A stretch of DNA of 29,122 bases, taken from contig JBKQPR010000041.1 in NCBI GenBank assembly GCA_052144935.1, positions 1 to 29,122 of the forward strand, given 5' to 3'. The notes below the pieces were generated by a model. It saw only the letters and a program-made list of their open reading frames with translations. It was not told where the DNA came from and did no database searches. Position numbers and translations under genes: made by a program. Below are positions 16,776-24,713 of the stretch, piece by piece; the stretch's first letter is position 1, and the number at the start of each line of letters is the position of its first letter. This DNA is from JOPF133 sp052144935. Lineage in GTDB: Bacteria > Acidobacteriota > Terriglobia > Bryobacterales > Bryobacteraceae.

Positions 16776-16992
16776 GGAGTAAGGGGTCCGTTTACCATCG
16801 TTAACCCCCCAAAGCGGCAATTTCGCCAAGGCTGGAAAATCCAATATTGGGGAATCCCGTTTTTTCAGCGCATTCCACACACACGTCTGACCCTCATGCC
16901 TGCCACCGGTCTTCACCAGCCATTGCCGCAAGCCGGATCGGCGACCGGCTGTCGATCTTCCTCGGCGCCACCAGCCGCAAAGACCCCGCGGT

Positions 16993-17016
16993 GGGCCGGA
17001 CCGGCCGGTCCGGCCC
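16993..17016. repeat. Perfect 24-bp palindrome
   Basis: The sequence is GGGCCGGACCGG followed by its exact reverse complement with no spacer. It has no T-run on either side, so it is either a very GC-rich hairpin or a dyad operator. It sits about 220 bp upstream of the receptor promoter, downstream of polA. Confidence 0.5.
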
Positions 17017-17076
17017 GCAGTTTGGCTTCAGTATAGTTTTCCGCGCGGCATGAATCAATGCAAAAACTCGCAACAA

Positions 17077-17099
17077 ATCGTTTAGGAAAACTAAACGAT
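17077..17099. repeat. 9-bp stem-loop
   Basis: ATCGTTTAG (17077-17085), loop GAAAA and CTAAACGAT (17091-17099) form a perfect hairpin. On the minus strand it lies about 30 nt after the receptor relic and is followed by the T-rich TTGTTGCGAGTTTTT, so it may be the old terminator of that gene. Confidence 0.45.
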
Positions 17100-17127
17100 G
17101 TCGTCCGCACCCGGCGCCGAACCGGCT

Positions 17128-17199
17128 GGACATACAGCTTCAGCCCCATCCGGATCGGCCGTGGCCCGCCGAAGCCGGCGGTCTGGCCGAACGTCACAG
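17128..17199 (-). pseudogene. Relic of a second TonB-dependent receptor gene (C-terminus only)
   Basis: The minus strand encodes TFGQTAGFGGPRPIRMGLKL and then Tyr-Val, which aligns with the last residues of the intact receptor (TFGEVTGYGGPRIIQMALKL then Tyr-Phe). The usual stop after the last aromatic is lost and the frame runs on into non-homologous sequence. Nothing upstream resembles a receptor body. Confidence 0.7.
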
Positions 17200-17222
17200 C
17201 GCCATGTAAGGGCGCACGTTCC

Positions 17223-19796
17223 CTACTTCGCGTCCCGCCAGTTATCCCCCACCCCGATATCCACCAGCAGCGGAACCTGTAACTCGCAAGCTCCTTCCAT
17301 TTCCTTTCTTACCAACTGGCGCACGGCGTCGACCTCCTCGGGCGGGCCTTCGAACACCAGCTCGTCGTGTACCTGGAGCAGCATGGCGGTCCGGTAGCCG
17401 CCGGCTTCGAGCGCCGCGTCGATGCGCACCATGGCCAGCTTGATCAGGTCCGCGGCGGTGCCCTGCAGCGGCGAGTTGACGGCGGTGCGCTCGGCAAATC
17501 CGCGCGCGTTTTGGTTGCGGCTGTTGATGTCGGGAATCGGCCTTTCGCGGCCGAAGAGCGTCCGCGTCACGCCCGTGCGCCGCACCTCGGCGATGGTGTC
17601 GTCCAGCCAGCGGCGCACGCCGGTATACCGGGCGAAGTAGTTCTTAATGTACTTCTCGGCTTCCCCGCGGGAGATCCCCAACTGGGCCGCCAGGCCGAAC
17701 GGGCTGATGCCGTAGACGATCCCGAAATTCACCGCCTTGGCGTCGCGCCGCGCCTCGGGCGTGACCATCAGCGGCGGTACGCCCATCACCTCCGAGGCCG
17801 TGCGCGTGTGGATGTCCTCGCCGTTGCGGAAGGCTTCCAGCAGCAGTTCGTCGCTCGAAAAATGCGCCAGCAACCGCAGCTCGATCTGCGAGTAATCGGC
17901 CACCAGCAGCTTCCATCCTTCGCGCGGCACGAAGGCGGCGCGGATCTCCCGTCCCAGCGCCGTGCGGATGGGAATATTCTGCAGGTTGGGATTGGAGGAC
18001 GACAGCCGTCCGGTGGCCGCGCCGGTCTGGTTGAAGCTGGTGTGCAGACGGTGCGAGCGGGGGGCCAGCAGCGCCGGCAGGGCGTCTACGTAAGTGCCCT
18101 TGAGCTTGGCCAGTTGACGGTGCTCCAGCACCTTGCGCACAATCTCGTGATCGGCCGCCAGCTCGTCCAAAACATCCGCGGCCGTGGAGATGGTTTTGCC
18201 TCTGCCGTACTTCACCGGCGCTGGAAGTCTCAAATCCTCGAACAGCACGCGCCCCAACTGTTGCGGCGAGGCGATGTTGAAGGGCTTCCCCGCCAGCGCG
18301 TGGATCTCCGCGGTCAGGCGCGCGATTTCGGTCTCCATCAGGACGGAAAGCCGGCGCAGCTCCGTGGTGTCGATGCGCACGCCGGTGCGCTCCATGCGCG
18401 CCAGTACGCGCGCCAGCGGCAGCTCAATCTCTGTGTACAGTTTCCCCAGCCCGCGCGATTCCACCGCCGGCGCCAACTGCTGCCAGATCTCCAGCGCGAT
18501 ATCGGCGTGTTGCTCCGGCGACGGTCCCAGCTTCAAATCCAGCCGTCGGCGCGCCTGCTCCTCGAGCGCGCAACCACCCGGGTCGGCATCCAACAGGAAG
18601 GCGTAGAGCATCACGTCGTGCGCAAAGCCGCGCGCCTGGATTCCCATCTTGTCGAGGGTCAGCAGCGCGGATTTCACGTCGCAGGCGATCTTGGGCCGGG
18701 CGGCGTCTTCCATCCACGGCTTGAGCAGGGCCAGGTTTTCCGCGGTCGCCGCGCGCGCCTCCCCTGCCCGCCACGCCAGGCCGATGGTGTCCAGAGCGAA
18801 CTCGCCCTCGTTCGATTTGGAAATCGCCACGGCCACCGGCGCTCCCGCGGGGATCGCACCCAGCCACGCCTGCAATTCGGCCGGCCCTTCGATCACCCGG
18901 TAGTCGCGCGCCCGCGTGTCCTCGCCCGGCCCCAGTTCCTTCAGCAGGCTGTGGAACTCCAATTCCTTGTAAGTGGCCTTCAGCAGTGCCGGGTCGGACT
19001 CCTGGGCCTTCACTGCGTCCATCGAGAACGCGATGGGTACCGCCGTGTCGATGGTGGCCAGGCGCTTGCTCATGCGGACCTGTTCGGCGTTCTTCTGCAG
19101 GCTCTCGCGGTACATCTTGCGCTCTACCTCGGCGGCCCGCTCCAGCACGCTTTCGATCGAGCCGAAGCGTTCGATGAGTTCCCGCGCGCCTTTCTCGCCG
19201 ATCCCAGGCGCGCCCGGAATGTTATCGATGGCGTCGCCCTTGAGCGCCAGCAGATCGGCCACCCGCTCGGGCGGCACGCCCATGAATTCCTTCACCTTGG
19301 CGGGGTCGTACCACTCGTCGTCCTTGGCCGGATTGAGCATCGAGATGTGGCCGGTGACAAGCTGCAGCATGTCCTTATCGCTCGAAACGATCACCACCTC
19401 GCAGCCCGCCTCTTCGGCGCGCCGCGCCAGCGTGCCGATCACGTCGTCGGCCTCGAAGCCGGGGTATTCGAGAATGGGGATGCGCATGGCCTCCAGCACG
19501 CGCCGCACGTAGGGGATCTGCTCGGCCAGGTCGGGCGGCATTTCCGTGCGGTTGGCCTTGTACTCGGCGAACTCCTGCACGCGGTGCGTCGGTTCGCCGC
19601 TCTCGAACACCGCCGCGATGTACGGCGGGTCGAACTGTTTCGAGAGCTTCCGCAGCATGTTGTTGAAGATGTAAACGGCTTCCGTGGAAATCCCCGTGCT
19701 GGTGCGCATCGGCGGCGCCCCGCTGCGGGCCCGCGCGTGGTAGGCGCGGAAAATAAAGCCGAACGTGTCGATCAGGAAAAAGCGAGGTTGTGTCAC
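17223..19796 (-). CDS. polA: DNA polymerase I
   Basis: This 857-residue family-A polymerase serves Okazaki-fragment processing and repair. The N-terminal 5'-3' exonuclease (about 1-290) has IDTFGFIFRAYHA, FEADDVIGTLA, IVSSDKDMLQLV and LKGDAIDNIPGAPGIGEKGA with the metal-binding Asp residues. The middle domain (about 300-480) has AVAISKSNEGEF where proofreading enzymes have a DxE motif, so 3'-5' exonuclease activity is probably lost. The polymerase domain has motif A LLVADYSQIELRLLAHFS, the O-helix RRDAKAVNFGIVYG (Phe at the sugar-discrimination position) and motif C QVHDELVFE near residue 810. The start is GTG 19794-19796 with GGAG 7 nt upstream. It is divergent from the TIR-domain genes. Confidence 0.97.
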   Translation of the reverse strand: MTQPRFFLIDTFGFIFRAYHARARSGAPPMRTSTGISTEAVYIFNNMLRKLSKQFDPPYIAAVFESGEPTHRVQEFAEYKANRTEMPPDLAEQIPYVRRVLEAMRIPILEYPGFEADDVIGTLARRAEEAGCEVVIVSSDKDMLQLVTGHISMLNPAKDDEWYDPAKVKEFMGVPPERVADLLALKGDAIDNIPGAPGIGEKGARELIERFGSIESVLERAAEVERKMYRESLQKNAEQVRMSKRLATIDTAVPIAFSMDAVKAQESDPALLKATYKELEFHSLLKELGPGEDTRARDYRVIEGPAELQAWLGAIPAGAPVAVAISKSNEGEFALDTIGLAWRAGEARAATAENLALLKPWMEDAARPKIACDVKSALLTLDKMGIQARGFAHDVMLYAFLLDADPGGCALEEQARRRLDLKLGPSPEQHADIALEIWQQLAPAVESRGLGKLYTEIELPLARVLARMERTGVRIDTTELRRLSVLMETEIARLTAEIHALAGKPFNIASPQQLGRVLFEDLRLPAPVKYGRGKTISTAADVLDELAADHEIVRKVLEHRQLAKLKGTYVDALPALLAPRSHRLHTSFNQTGAATGRLSSSNPNLQNIPIRTALGREIRAAFVPREGWKLLVADYSQIELRLLAHFSSDELLLEAFRNGEDIHTRTASEVMGVPPLMVTPEARRDAKAVNFGIVYGISPFGLAAQLGISRGEAEKYIKNYFARYTGVRRWLDDTIAEVRRTGVTRTLFGRERPIPDINSRNQNARGFAERTAVNSPLQGTAADLIKLAMVRIDAALEAGGYRTAMLLQVHDELVFEGPPEEVDAVRQLVRKEMEGACELQVPLLVDIGVGDNWRDAK

Positions 19797-19899
19797 TTCG
19801 GCTCCATCATACTATCAGTGGCATCGGTAGCCCTCCATCGGCGCCATCCGCACGAGTGCAGTGGGGCGGATCCCATTGGTACAATACCTGGAGTGACCG

Positions 19900-20322
19900 A
19901 TGAGTCTTCGAGCACAACCAAGGCGATTGGTCTTCGTCAGCCATTGCGGCCTGGATACGTAGGTTGCAAAGCAGATCGCCCGGGAAATCGAGGAGCGCGG
20001 CGCGACACCGTTCTTGGACGAGGCCCAAGTTGACGCTGGAGCGGACTTTGAGGAAGACATCCTTGACTTCCTGCAGCGAGCACACGAACTGGTGCTGTTG
20101 CTTACGCCTTGGGCACTGGAAAGGCCTTACGTTTGGGCCGAGATTGGAGCCGCGTGGGGCCGCCGCATTCCGATCGTGGGACTATTGCTCGGGATCACTG
20201 CGACCGAACTGCAAACGCGTCCGGGCATACCTGTGCTGCTCAAGAAGCGCGATCTACTCGAGTTGAACGATATTGAAATTTACCTGGACCAGTTAAGGGC
20301 GCGCGTGAGACGGGAAGGATGA
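19900..20322 (+). pseudogene. TIR-domain gene interrupted by an in-frame amber codon
   Basis: ATG 19900 follows GGAG by 7 nt and opens a frame reading RRLVFVSHCGLDT, then TAG at 19960-19962, then VAKQIAREIEERGATPFLDE, and on to a TGA at 20320-20322. Without the TAG the product would be a 140-residue TIR-only protein. Its likely NAD-cleaving Glu lies in PYVWAEIGAAWG (codon 81). The TAG probably arose from CAG (Gln) by one C-to-T change, since all later codons remain clean. Downstream translation from TTG 20014 would lack the first TIR strand. The next TIR gene overlaps or abuts it, so the two were probably co-translated. Recent inactivation is the simple reading; suppression of the stop is possible but unsupported. 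Confidence 0.8.
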
Positions 20323-20327
20323 CAGCC

Positions 20328-20717
20328 ATGGACAAACCAAGAGTCTTTATTTCGCACTCTGCCCTGGATGCGGACTGGGCGCGGTCGTTCGCTCAAGCGC
20401 TCAAGCAGCGTGGGGTCACTGTTTGGTTCGACGAGTTCGATGTTCACCCTGGTGAACCGCTCCGCGACGCCCTGGAATCTGGCTTGCGAGGCAGTGACGT
20501 ACTTGTGGCGCTGTTGGATCCCCGGAACCCGGCGAAGCCCGCTCTCTTTTTTGAGCTCGGGGCTGCCATCGGTATGGGGAAGAGAATTGTATCGATCGTC
20601 CCAAAGGGCATGGATCCGAGCAACCTTCCGCTGGACATGCGGTTGCGCCGTTACCTGGTCAGGGATAGCCCCGAAAACACGGCGGAAGAACTGTCCAACG
20701 CACTATTGGCCGCCTGA
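20328..20717 (+). CDS. TIR-domain protein
   Basis: This 129-residue protein is almost only a TIR domain. VFISHSALDADWARSFAQAL is the first strand, loop and helix; VTVWFDEFDVHPGEPLRDAL covers the second strand and the BB-loop region. The likely catalytic Glu76 lies in ALFFELGAAIGMGKRIVSIV. Bacterial TIR domains hydrolyse or cyclise NAD and often serve in anti-phage defence. No partner such as a SIR2/macro protein or ATPase is adjacent, so the pathway is open. ATG 20328, preceded by GGAAGGA, gives the natural TIR start. ATG 20319 overlaps the stop of the upstream TIR gene and would add three residues. The two TIR sequences are clearly different, so this is not a recent duplication. Confidence 0.85.
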   Translation: MDKPRVFISHSALDADWARSFAQALKQRGVTVWFDEFDVHPGEPLRDALESGLRGSDVLVALLDPRNPAKPALFFELGAAIGMGKRIVSIVPKGMDPSNLPLDMRLRRYLVRDSPENTAEELSNALLAA

Positions 20718-20886
20718 TAAACCTTGGCACGTTAGACATGGCGTGGATCACGCACCCCGGGTCATTCCCCATACCGCGGCTTTTTAGCCACGTCCATCTC
20801 TGAAACTGTATCAAATCCGCCACACTGAAACGCGCGCAAAACCTTTTGCATCAAAAAGTTGCAGAACCCCCGTTCGAGTTGATTTA

Positions 20887-21804
20887 ATGGTAGTCCACTC
20901 ATACCGGAGAGCCTCTTTGCGTTTTGAAACGACCGTGCTACGCCCCGTGGAAGCATCCGGAGTGGGGCTGCATAGCGGCGTGCCGGTGCGTATCCGGATC
21001 GTGCCCGCCCCCCCAGCCACGGGCATCGTCTTCCTGCGCACCGACCTCGACAATTTCCCCATCCCCGCCAGTTGGCGCCACGTGGCCCGCGTCAGTTATG
21101 CCACCAGCCTGATGCGCCAGGGCGTCCTCATCTCCACTACTGAGCACCTGCTCAGCGTGTTCTATTCCATGGGCATCGACAACGTATATGTGGAGATCGA
21201 CAACCTGGAGGTGCCCATTCTGGATGGCAGCGGGCTTCCCTTCGTCGGCCTGATCGAGCAGGCCGGCATCCGCCACTACCGGCGCAAGCGGCGCTATCTG
21301 CGCATTCGCCGGCCCGTCTCGGTCGAAGACAAAGGCAAGCGCATCGGCATCCTGCCCGCGGACAGCTTTCGCCTGACCTGCGATACGGATTACCCGGCGC
21401 CGGTCGGCCGGCAGTCCATCGAGATGGAAGTCACGCCCGAGCGCTACGCCTCCGAAATCGCCTTCGCGCGGACCTTCGGCTGGCAGTCCGATCTGGACCA
21501 GATGCGCAACATGGGGCTGATCCGCGGCGCGTCGCTCGAGAACGCGGTCTGCTTCACCCCTGCCGGTGTGATGAATCCCGAGGGGCTGCGGGCTTTCGAT
21601 GAGTGCTGCCGCCACAAGGCCCTGGACCTGATTGGCGACCTGGCCTTGCTCGGGCGGCCTTTGCTGGGCCACGTGATTGCCGAACGGGCCGGCCATGCCA
21701 TGCACGCCGCGCTGGTGGCGCGCATCATGTCGGACGTTTCGCTGTACGAAATCCTGACCTTCGACCAACTGGCTTCGCGCGTGGCCCAGGCCCTGGTCAG
21801 CTAA
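20887..21804 (+). CDS. lpxC: UDP-3-O-acyl-N-acetylglucosamine deacetylase
   Basis: LpxC catalyses the committed step of lipid A synthesis in the cytoplasm using zinc. The 305-residue product has the family N-terminus ETTVLRPVEASGVGLHSG, TTEHLLSVFYSMGIDN (Glu86-His87), LDGSGLPFV, the zinc pair in RHKALDLIGDLALLG (His243, Asp247) and AGHAMHAALV (His270, the general-acid position), so it should be active. Its presence indicates a Gram-negative envelope with LPS. ATG 20887 is the first start in frame but lacks a good ribosome-binding site; TTG 20917 would also leave the conserved part intact. Its last 22 bp (21783-21804) recur at 22578-22599, flanking the higBA module. Confidence 0.96.
   Translation: MVVHSYRRASLRFETTVLRPVEASGVGLHSGVPVRIRIVPAPPATGIVFLRTDLDNFPIPASWRHVARVSYATSLMRQGVLISTTEHLLSVFYSMGIDNVYVEIDNLEVPILDGSGLPFVGLIEQAGIRHYRRKRRYLRIRRPVSVEDKGKRIGILPADSFRLTCDTDYPAPVGRQSIEMEVTPERYASEIAFARTFGWQSDLDQMRNMGLIRGASLENAVCFTPAGVMNPEGLRAFDECCRHKALDLIGDLALLGRPLLGHVIAERAGHAMHAALVARIMSDVSLYEILTFDQLASRVAQALVS
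21783..21804 (+). repeat. 22-bp direct repeat, left copy (lpxC 3' end)
   Basis: This is the end of lpxC including its TAA. It is identical to 22578-22599. The two copies bound a 773-bp segment carrying higBA. Confidence 0.9.
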
Positions 21805-21860
21805 GCCTGGGGCAGGCGCTTACGCGCAAAGGCCCGCACTCATGTACGCATAATGCTAAT

Positions 21861-22169
21861 ATGGATTTGTGCAACGTGATCAGCAAGCCGGGCTTGATGG
21901 ATCTGCTCGAAGGCAAATCGAAAGACGTTCAAGAAGAGGGTTTGGCGTGGTACGCCACGGCGAGAGGCGCAGACTGGGCCCACCTCGCCGCCGTGCGGGA
22001 GACCTTTCCGGATGCGGACCTGGTGAATGAATTGTTGGTGTTCAACATACGCCAGAACCGCTATCGCCTGATTGTCTACCCCGTGTTCTCCCGCCGCAGA
22101 CTCTACATCAAGGCGTTGCTGACTCACAAGGAATACGATAGGAAGGACTGGGAAAACAAATGGCCGTAA
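21861..22169 (+). CDS. higB: HigB-type mRNA interferase toxin
   Basis: This 102-residue protein matches the HigB_toxin (RelE/ParE-fold) pattern: NVISKPGLMDLL at the start, EEGLAWYATARGADWAHLA, FPDADLV, VFNIRQNRYRLIVYPVF, and LYIKALLTHKEYDRKDW at the end. These toxins cleave mRNA on the ribosome. Toxin before antitoxin is the usual higBA order. ATG 21861 gives the standard length; longer frames upstream run into lpxC. CATAAT at 21849-21854 may be a -10, which would make the leader very short. The stop overlaps the antitoxin start by 10 nt, so translation is coupled. Confidence 0.9.
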   Translation: MDLCNVISKPGLMDLLEGKSKDVQEEGLAWYATARGADWAHLAAVRETFPDADLVNELLVFNIRQNRYRLIVYPVFSRRRLYIKALLTHKEYDRKDWENKWP

Positions 22170-22570
22170 CCGAAATCAGCCCAATCAAATACGGCGAGCT
22201 ACTGGCGAAGGCTCGCCCGAAGGTTATCGAGACCCGCGAAGAGTTCAACAGTTACGTAGCAATGATGGAGCGACTAGACCGGCGAGCCGAAGCCGGCGAA
22301 CCCCTCAGCCCGGAAGAGCAGGCACTGCTGGCATTGCTGGAGCGGCTCGTCAAAGACTATGACGATCGGGTCGAGTTGCCGGACCTCCCGCCGCACAAGA
22401 TCGTCCTGTACCTGATGGAGCACAAGGGCCTCCGTCAAGCCGATCTGCTGCCGGTCTTCGGGTCTCGCAGCGTGGCTTCGGATGTGCTGAACGGCCGGCG
22501 CGCGATCAGCAAGACGCACGCGCGCAAACTCGCCGGCTACTTCCACTTGTCCGCGGATGTCTTCATCTGA
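22160..22570 (+). CDS. higA: HigA-type antitoxin with Xre helix-turn-helix
   Basis: This 136-residue partner of the upstream toxin has an N-terminal region (about 1-75) with ETREEFNSYVAMMERLDRR and PLSPEEQALLALLERLVKDYDD, typical of this HigA subgroup. The C-terminal Xre-type helix-turn-helix (about 90-136) reads LRQADLLPVFGSRSVASDVL and then RRAISKTHARKLAGYF. It should neutralise HigB and repress the module promoter. ATG 22160 lies inside the toxin reading frame (10-nt overlap). The gene ends only 7 nt before the right copy of the 22-bp repeat. Confidence 0.9.
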   Translation: MAVTEISPIKYGELLAKARPKVIETREEFNSYVAMMERLDRRAEAGEPLSPEEQALLALLERLVKDYDDRVELPDLPPHKIVLYLMEHKGLRQADLLPVFGSRSVASDVLNGRRAISKTHARKLAGYFHLSADVFI

Positions 22571-22577
22571 AGCGATA

Positions 22578-22599
22578 GGCCCAGGCCCTGGTCAGCTAA
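22578..22599 (+). repeat. 22-bp direct repeat, right copy
   Basis: Identical to the lpxC 3' end at 21783-21804. On the minus strand it contains the TAG (22596-22598) that ends the MoaD/ThiS-like gene, so in the arrangement without higBA the stops of lpxC and that gene overlapped. Confidence 0.9.
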
Positions 22600-22892
22600 C
22601 CGCCTGCAATGGCTCCCACCAGCAGCAAAGGCTCCGCGCTCGACCGGACGGCTTCGGGCAATGGCATGTCCGGCGGCTCGTGGGACAGATCCTCGGCGCA
22701 GGCGAAAAACCTCACGAACGGCCGGCGCTGCCCGGTGACCTGGTCGCGGATCGTCCCGCGCAGCATCGGATAGCGGGCCTCCAGCGTGTCGAGAACCGAC
22801 CGCAGGGTCGCCGGGCCGTCGACTTCCAGCTTCACTTCACCGCTCACGCGCGCCAGTGTCCGCAGATGCGCCGGCAGTATGACCCGGATCAT
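22596..22892 (-). CDS. MoaD/ThiS-like ubiquitin-fold protein
   Basis: This 98-residue protein has the beta-grasp pattern MIRVILPAHLRTLARVSGEV, VDGPATLRSVLDTLEARYP, RPFVRFFACAEDL and the C-terminal VGAIAGG. The Gly-Gly end is what MoaD, ThiS and small archaeal modifiers use for activation as thiocarboxylate or for conjugation. It is longer than MoaD (about 80), with a charged insert after residue 65. The ATG overlaps the stop of the BNR-repeat gene by 4 nt (ATGA), so the two are translated together. No MoaE, ThiG or E1-like enzyme is in the window; the biochemical role is open. Confidence 0.88.
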   Translation of the reverse strand: MIRVILPAHLRTLARVSGEVKLEVDGPATLRSVLDTLEARYPMLRGTIRDQVTGQRRPFVRFFACAEDLSHEPPDMPLPEAVRSSAEPLLLVGAIAGG

Positions 22893-24004
22893 GGCAGCGT
22901 TTGAACCTCCACCGAAAGCACCCCCGGAAGATCGCGAACAATCGGCGCCCAGTGGTCTCCGGCATCGGGCGACGCGTACACCTGCCCGCCACTGGTGCCG
23001 AAATATACGCCGCACGAATCGAGCGAGTCGACCGCCATGGCGTCGCGCAGCACATTCACATAGCAGTCGCTTTGCGGCAGACCTTCGGTGAGCGCCTCCC
23101 ACTCGTTTCCGCCCGTCCGGCTGCGGTAGACCCGCAGCTTCCCCTCCGGCGGATAGTGCTCCGAATCGCTCTTGATCGGGACCACATAGATCGTGTCCGG
23201 CTCGTGCGCGTGTACGTCCAGCGCGAACCCGAAGTCGGTGGGCAGGTTCCCGCTCACCTCGTGCCACGAATCGCCGGCGTCGTTGCTGCGCATCACGTCC
23301 CAGTGCTTCTGCATGAACAGCACCCCCGGACGCGAGGGGTGCATGGCCACGTGGTGTACGCAGTGGCCCACTTCGGCGGTCGGGTCGGGAATCTGTGCGG
23401 ACCTCAGCCCTTGGTTGATCGCCTTCCACGTCACACCGCCATCGTCGGTCCGGAAGGCGCCCGCCGCCGAGATGGCGATGAAGATCCGCTGGGGATCGCC
23501 GGGATCCAGAAGAATGGTGTGCAGGCACATCCCGCCGGCGCCCGGCTGCCACCGCGACCCCGAGCCGTGGCCGCGCAGCCCGGGCAACTCCTGCCACGTC
23601 TGGCCGGCGTCGGTCGAGCGGAACAGGGCAGCGTCCTCGATGCCCGCGTAGACCGTATCCGGATCGGTCAGCGATGGTTCCAGATGCCACACCCGCTTGA
23701 ACTCCCAGGGGTGTGGCGTCCCGTCGTACCACTGGTGAGTGCCCGGTACGCCGTCGTACACGAACTTGTTGCCCACCGGCTCCCAGGTCTTGCCGCCATC
23801 GTTGGAGCGCTGGATCAACTGCCCGTACCAGCCCGTCGACTGCGACGCATACAGCCGGTTCGGGTCGGCGGGCGACCCCTTGAGGTGATAAATCTCCCAG
23901 CCCCCAAAGTGTGGACCAGCCACCTCCCACCGTTCGCGCTTTGCGTCCGACGTCAGGATGAACGCGCCCTTCCTTGTGCCAACCAGTACTCTGACTTTGC
24001 TCAT
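22889..24004 (-). CDS. BNR/sialidase-like beta-propeller protein
   Basis: This 371-residue protein starts MSKVRVLVGTRKGAFILTSD and has repeated Asp-box-type motifs: SNDGGKTWEPV, STDAGQTWQEL, TDDGGVTWKAI, SNDAGDSWHEV, SRTGGNEWEAL and SPDAGDHWAPI. These mark the blades of a sialidase/Vps10-like beta-propeller. No signal peptide is seen, so it is probably cytoplasmic, and sialidase catalytic residues cannot be assigned; a real glycosidase activity is doubtful. ATG 24004 has a GAGGAG-type ribosome-binding site. I recall this protein type beside MoaD-like genes in other soil bacteria, and the 4-nt overlap here supports a joint function, still unknown. Confidence 0.88.
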   Translation of the reverse strand: MSKVRVLVGTRKGAFILTSDAKRERWEVAGPHFGGWEIYHLKGSPADPNRLYASQSTGWYGQLIQRSNDGGKTWEPVGNKFVYDGVPGTHQWYDGTPHPWEFKRVWHLEPSLTDPDTVYAGIEDAALFRSTDAGQTWQELPGLRGHGSGSRWQPGAGGMCLHTILLDPGDPQRIFIAISAAGAFRTDDGGVTWKAINQGLRSAQIPDPTAEVGHCVHHVAMHPSRPGVLFMQKHWDVMRSNDAGDSWHEVSGNLPTDFGFALDVHAHEPDTIYVVPIKSDSEHYPPEGKLRVYRSRTGGNEWEALTEGLPQSDCYVNVLRDAMAVDSLDSCGVYFGTSGGQVYASPDAGDHWAPIVRDLPGVLSVEVQTLP

Positions 24005-24206
24005 GCCTCGCTCCTCTCCGCCTGCCAAGCCCACCCCACCACGGTTTACTCGCAGTTCACCATCCACTGTATTTCGAATCGATCGACCAGTATACCGAAA
24101 CGGGCCGCCCAGAAGGTTTGCTGGGCCGGCATCCGTACCGCTCGCCGCCGCCCCCCGCACCCGCCCGGCGCCGGGCGGTCCGTCGATCCCCCACTATACT
24201 GGTCTT

Positions 24207-24713
24207 ATGACAACCGCGATCAAAATGGTGGAGCCGGCCCAGAACGACTTCCTGGCCAGTCTGGAGGCCAAAACCAAACGCGCCAACCATTTCTTCCGCA
24301 CCATGGCCAACCGCCCGGAAGCTCTCAAAGCTTTCGTAGCTTTTTATGGCGCGGTGATGGGGCCCGGATCGGTAGAGCGGCGCATCAAGGAGCTGGTGTA
24401 CCTGACCTGCTCGTACGCCAACCAATGCGCGTATTGCACCGCGGCGCACACCGCCAGCGGCAGGAAAGCCGGCGTCACGGAGGACGAACTCCGCGCCCTC
24501 CGGACCGGCCGGAATGACGCGTTCTCGCCGCCCGAGCGTGCTGCCATCCAATACGCCCGCGAGTTGACCCAAACGGCCAACGCGGCGGATACCCGCGCGG
24601 GCCTCGCCGATCATTTCAACGGCGAACAGATCGTCGAGATCACCCTGGTGGCGGCCATGGCCAACCTGACCAACCGCTTCAACAACGGCCTCATGCTGCA
24701 GCCGGAAGCCTGA
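24207..24713 (+). CDS. AhpD-like carboxymuconolactone-decarboxylase-family protein
   Basis: This 168-residue protein has the AhpD active-site pattern E-x11-C-x2-C-x3-H: Glu62, Cys74, Cys77 and His81 in ELVYLTCSYANQCAYCTAAH. Such proteins act as thiol peroxidase/reductases; the substrate is not predictable. The start ATG 24207 lies only 6 nt after a TATACT hexamer (24195-24200), so the transcript may be nearly leaderless, which fits the lack of a ribosome-binding site. The TGA stop overlaps the ATG of the next gene by 1 nt (TGATG). Confidence 0.88.
   Translation: MTTAIKMVEPAQNDFLASLEAKTKRANHFFRTMANRPEALKAFVAFYGAVMGPGSVERRIKELVYLTCSYANQCAYCTAAHTASGRKAGVTEDELRALRTGRNDAFSPPERAAIQYARELTQTANAADTRAGLADHFNGEQIVEITLVAAMANLTNRFNNGLMLQPEA

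Larger units (their letters stand above)
16578..17222. other. Intergenic region, 645 bp
   Basis: Between polA and the receptor gene, both on the minus strand, this region holds the receptor promoter, a 24-bp palindrome, a 9-bp hairpin and a short relic of a second receptor gene (17128-17199). No intact gene was found. Confidence 0.6.

Noticed and set aside
17367..20033. Plus-strand open frame of 888 codons
   Set aside because: It is the antisense shadow of polA in high-GC DNA. The Arg/Gly/Val-rich product has no recognisable domain.
22901..24517. Plus-strand open frame of 538 codons
   Set aside because: Antisense to the BNR-repeat gene and out of frame with the AhpD-like gene.
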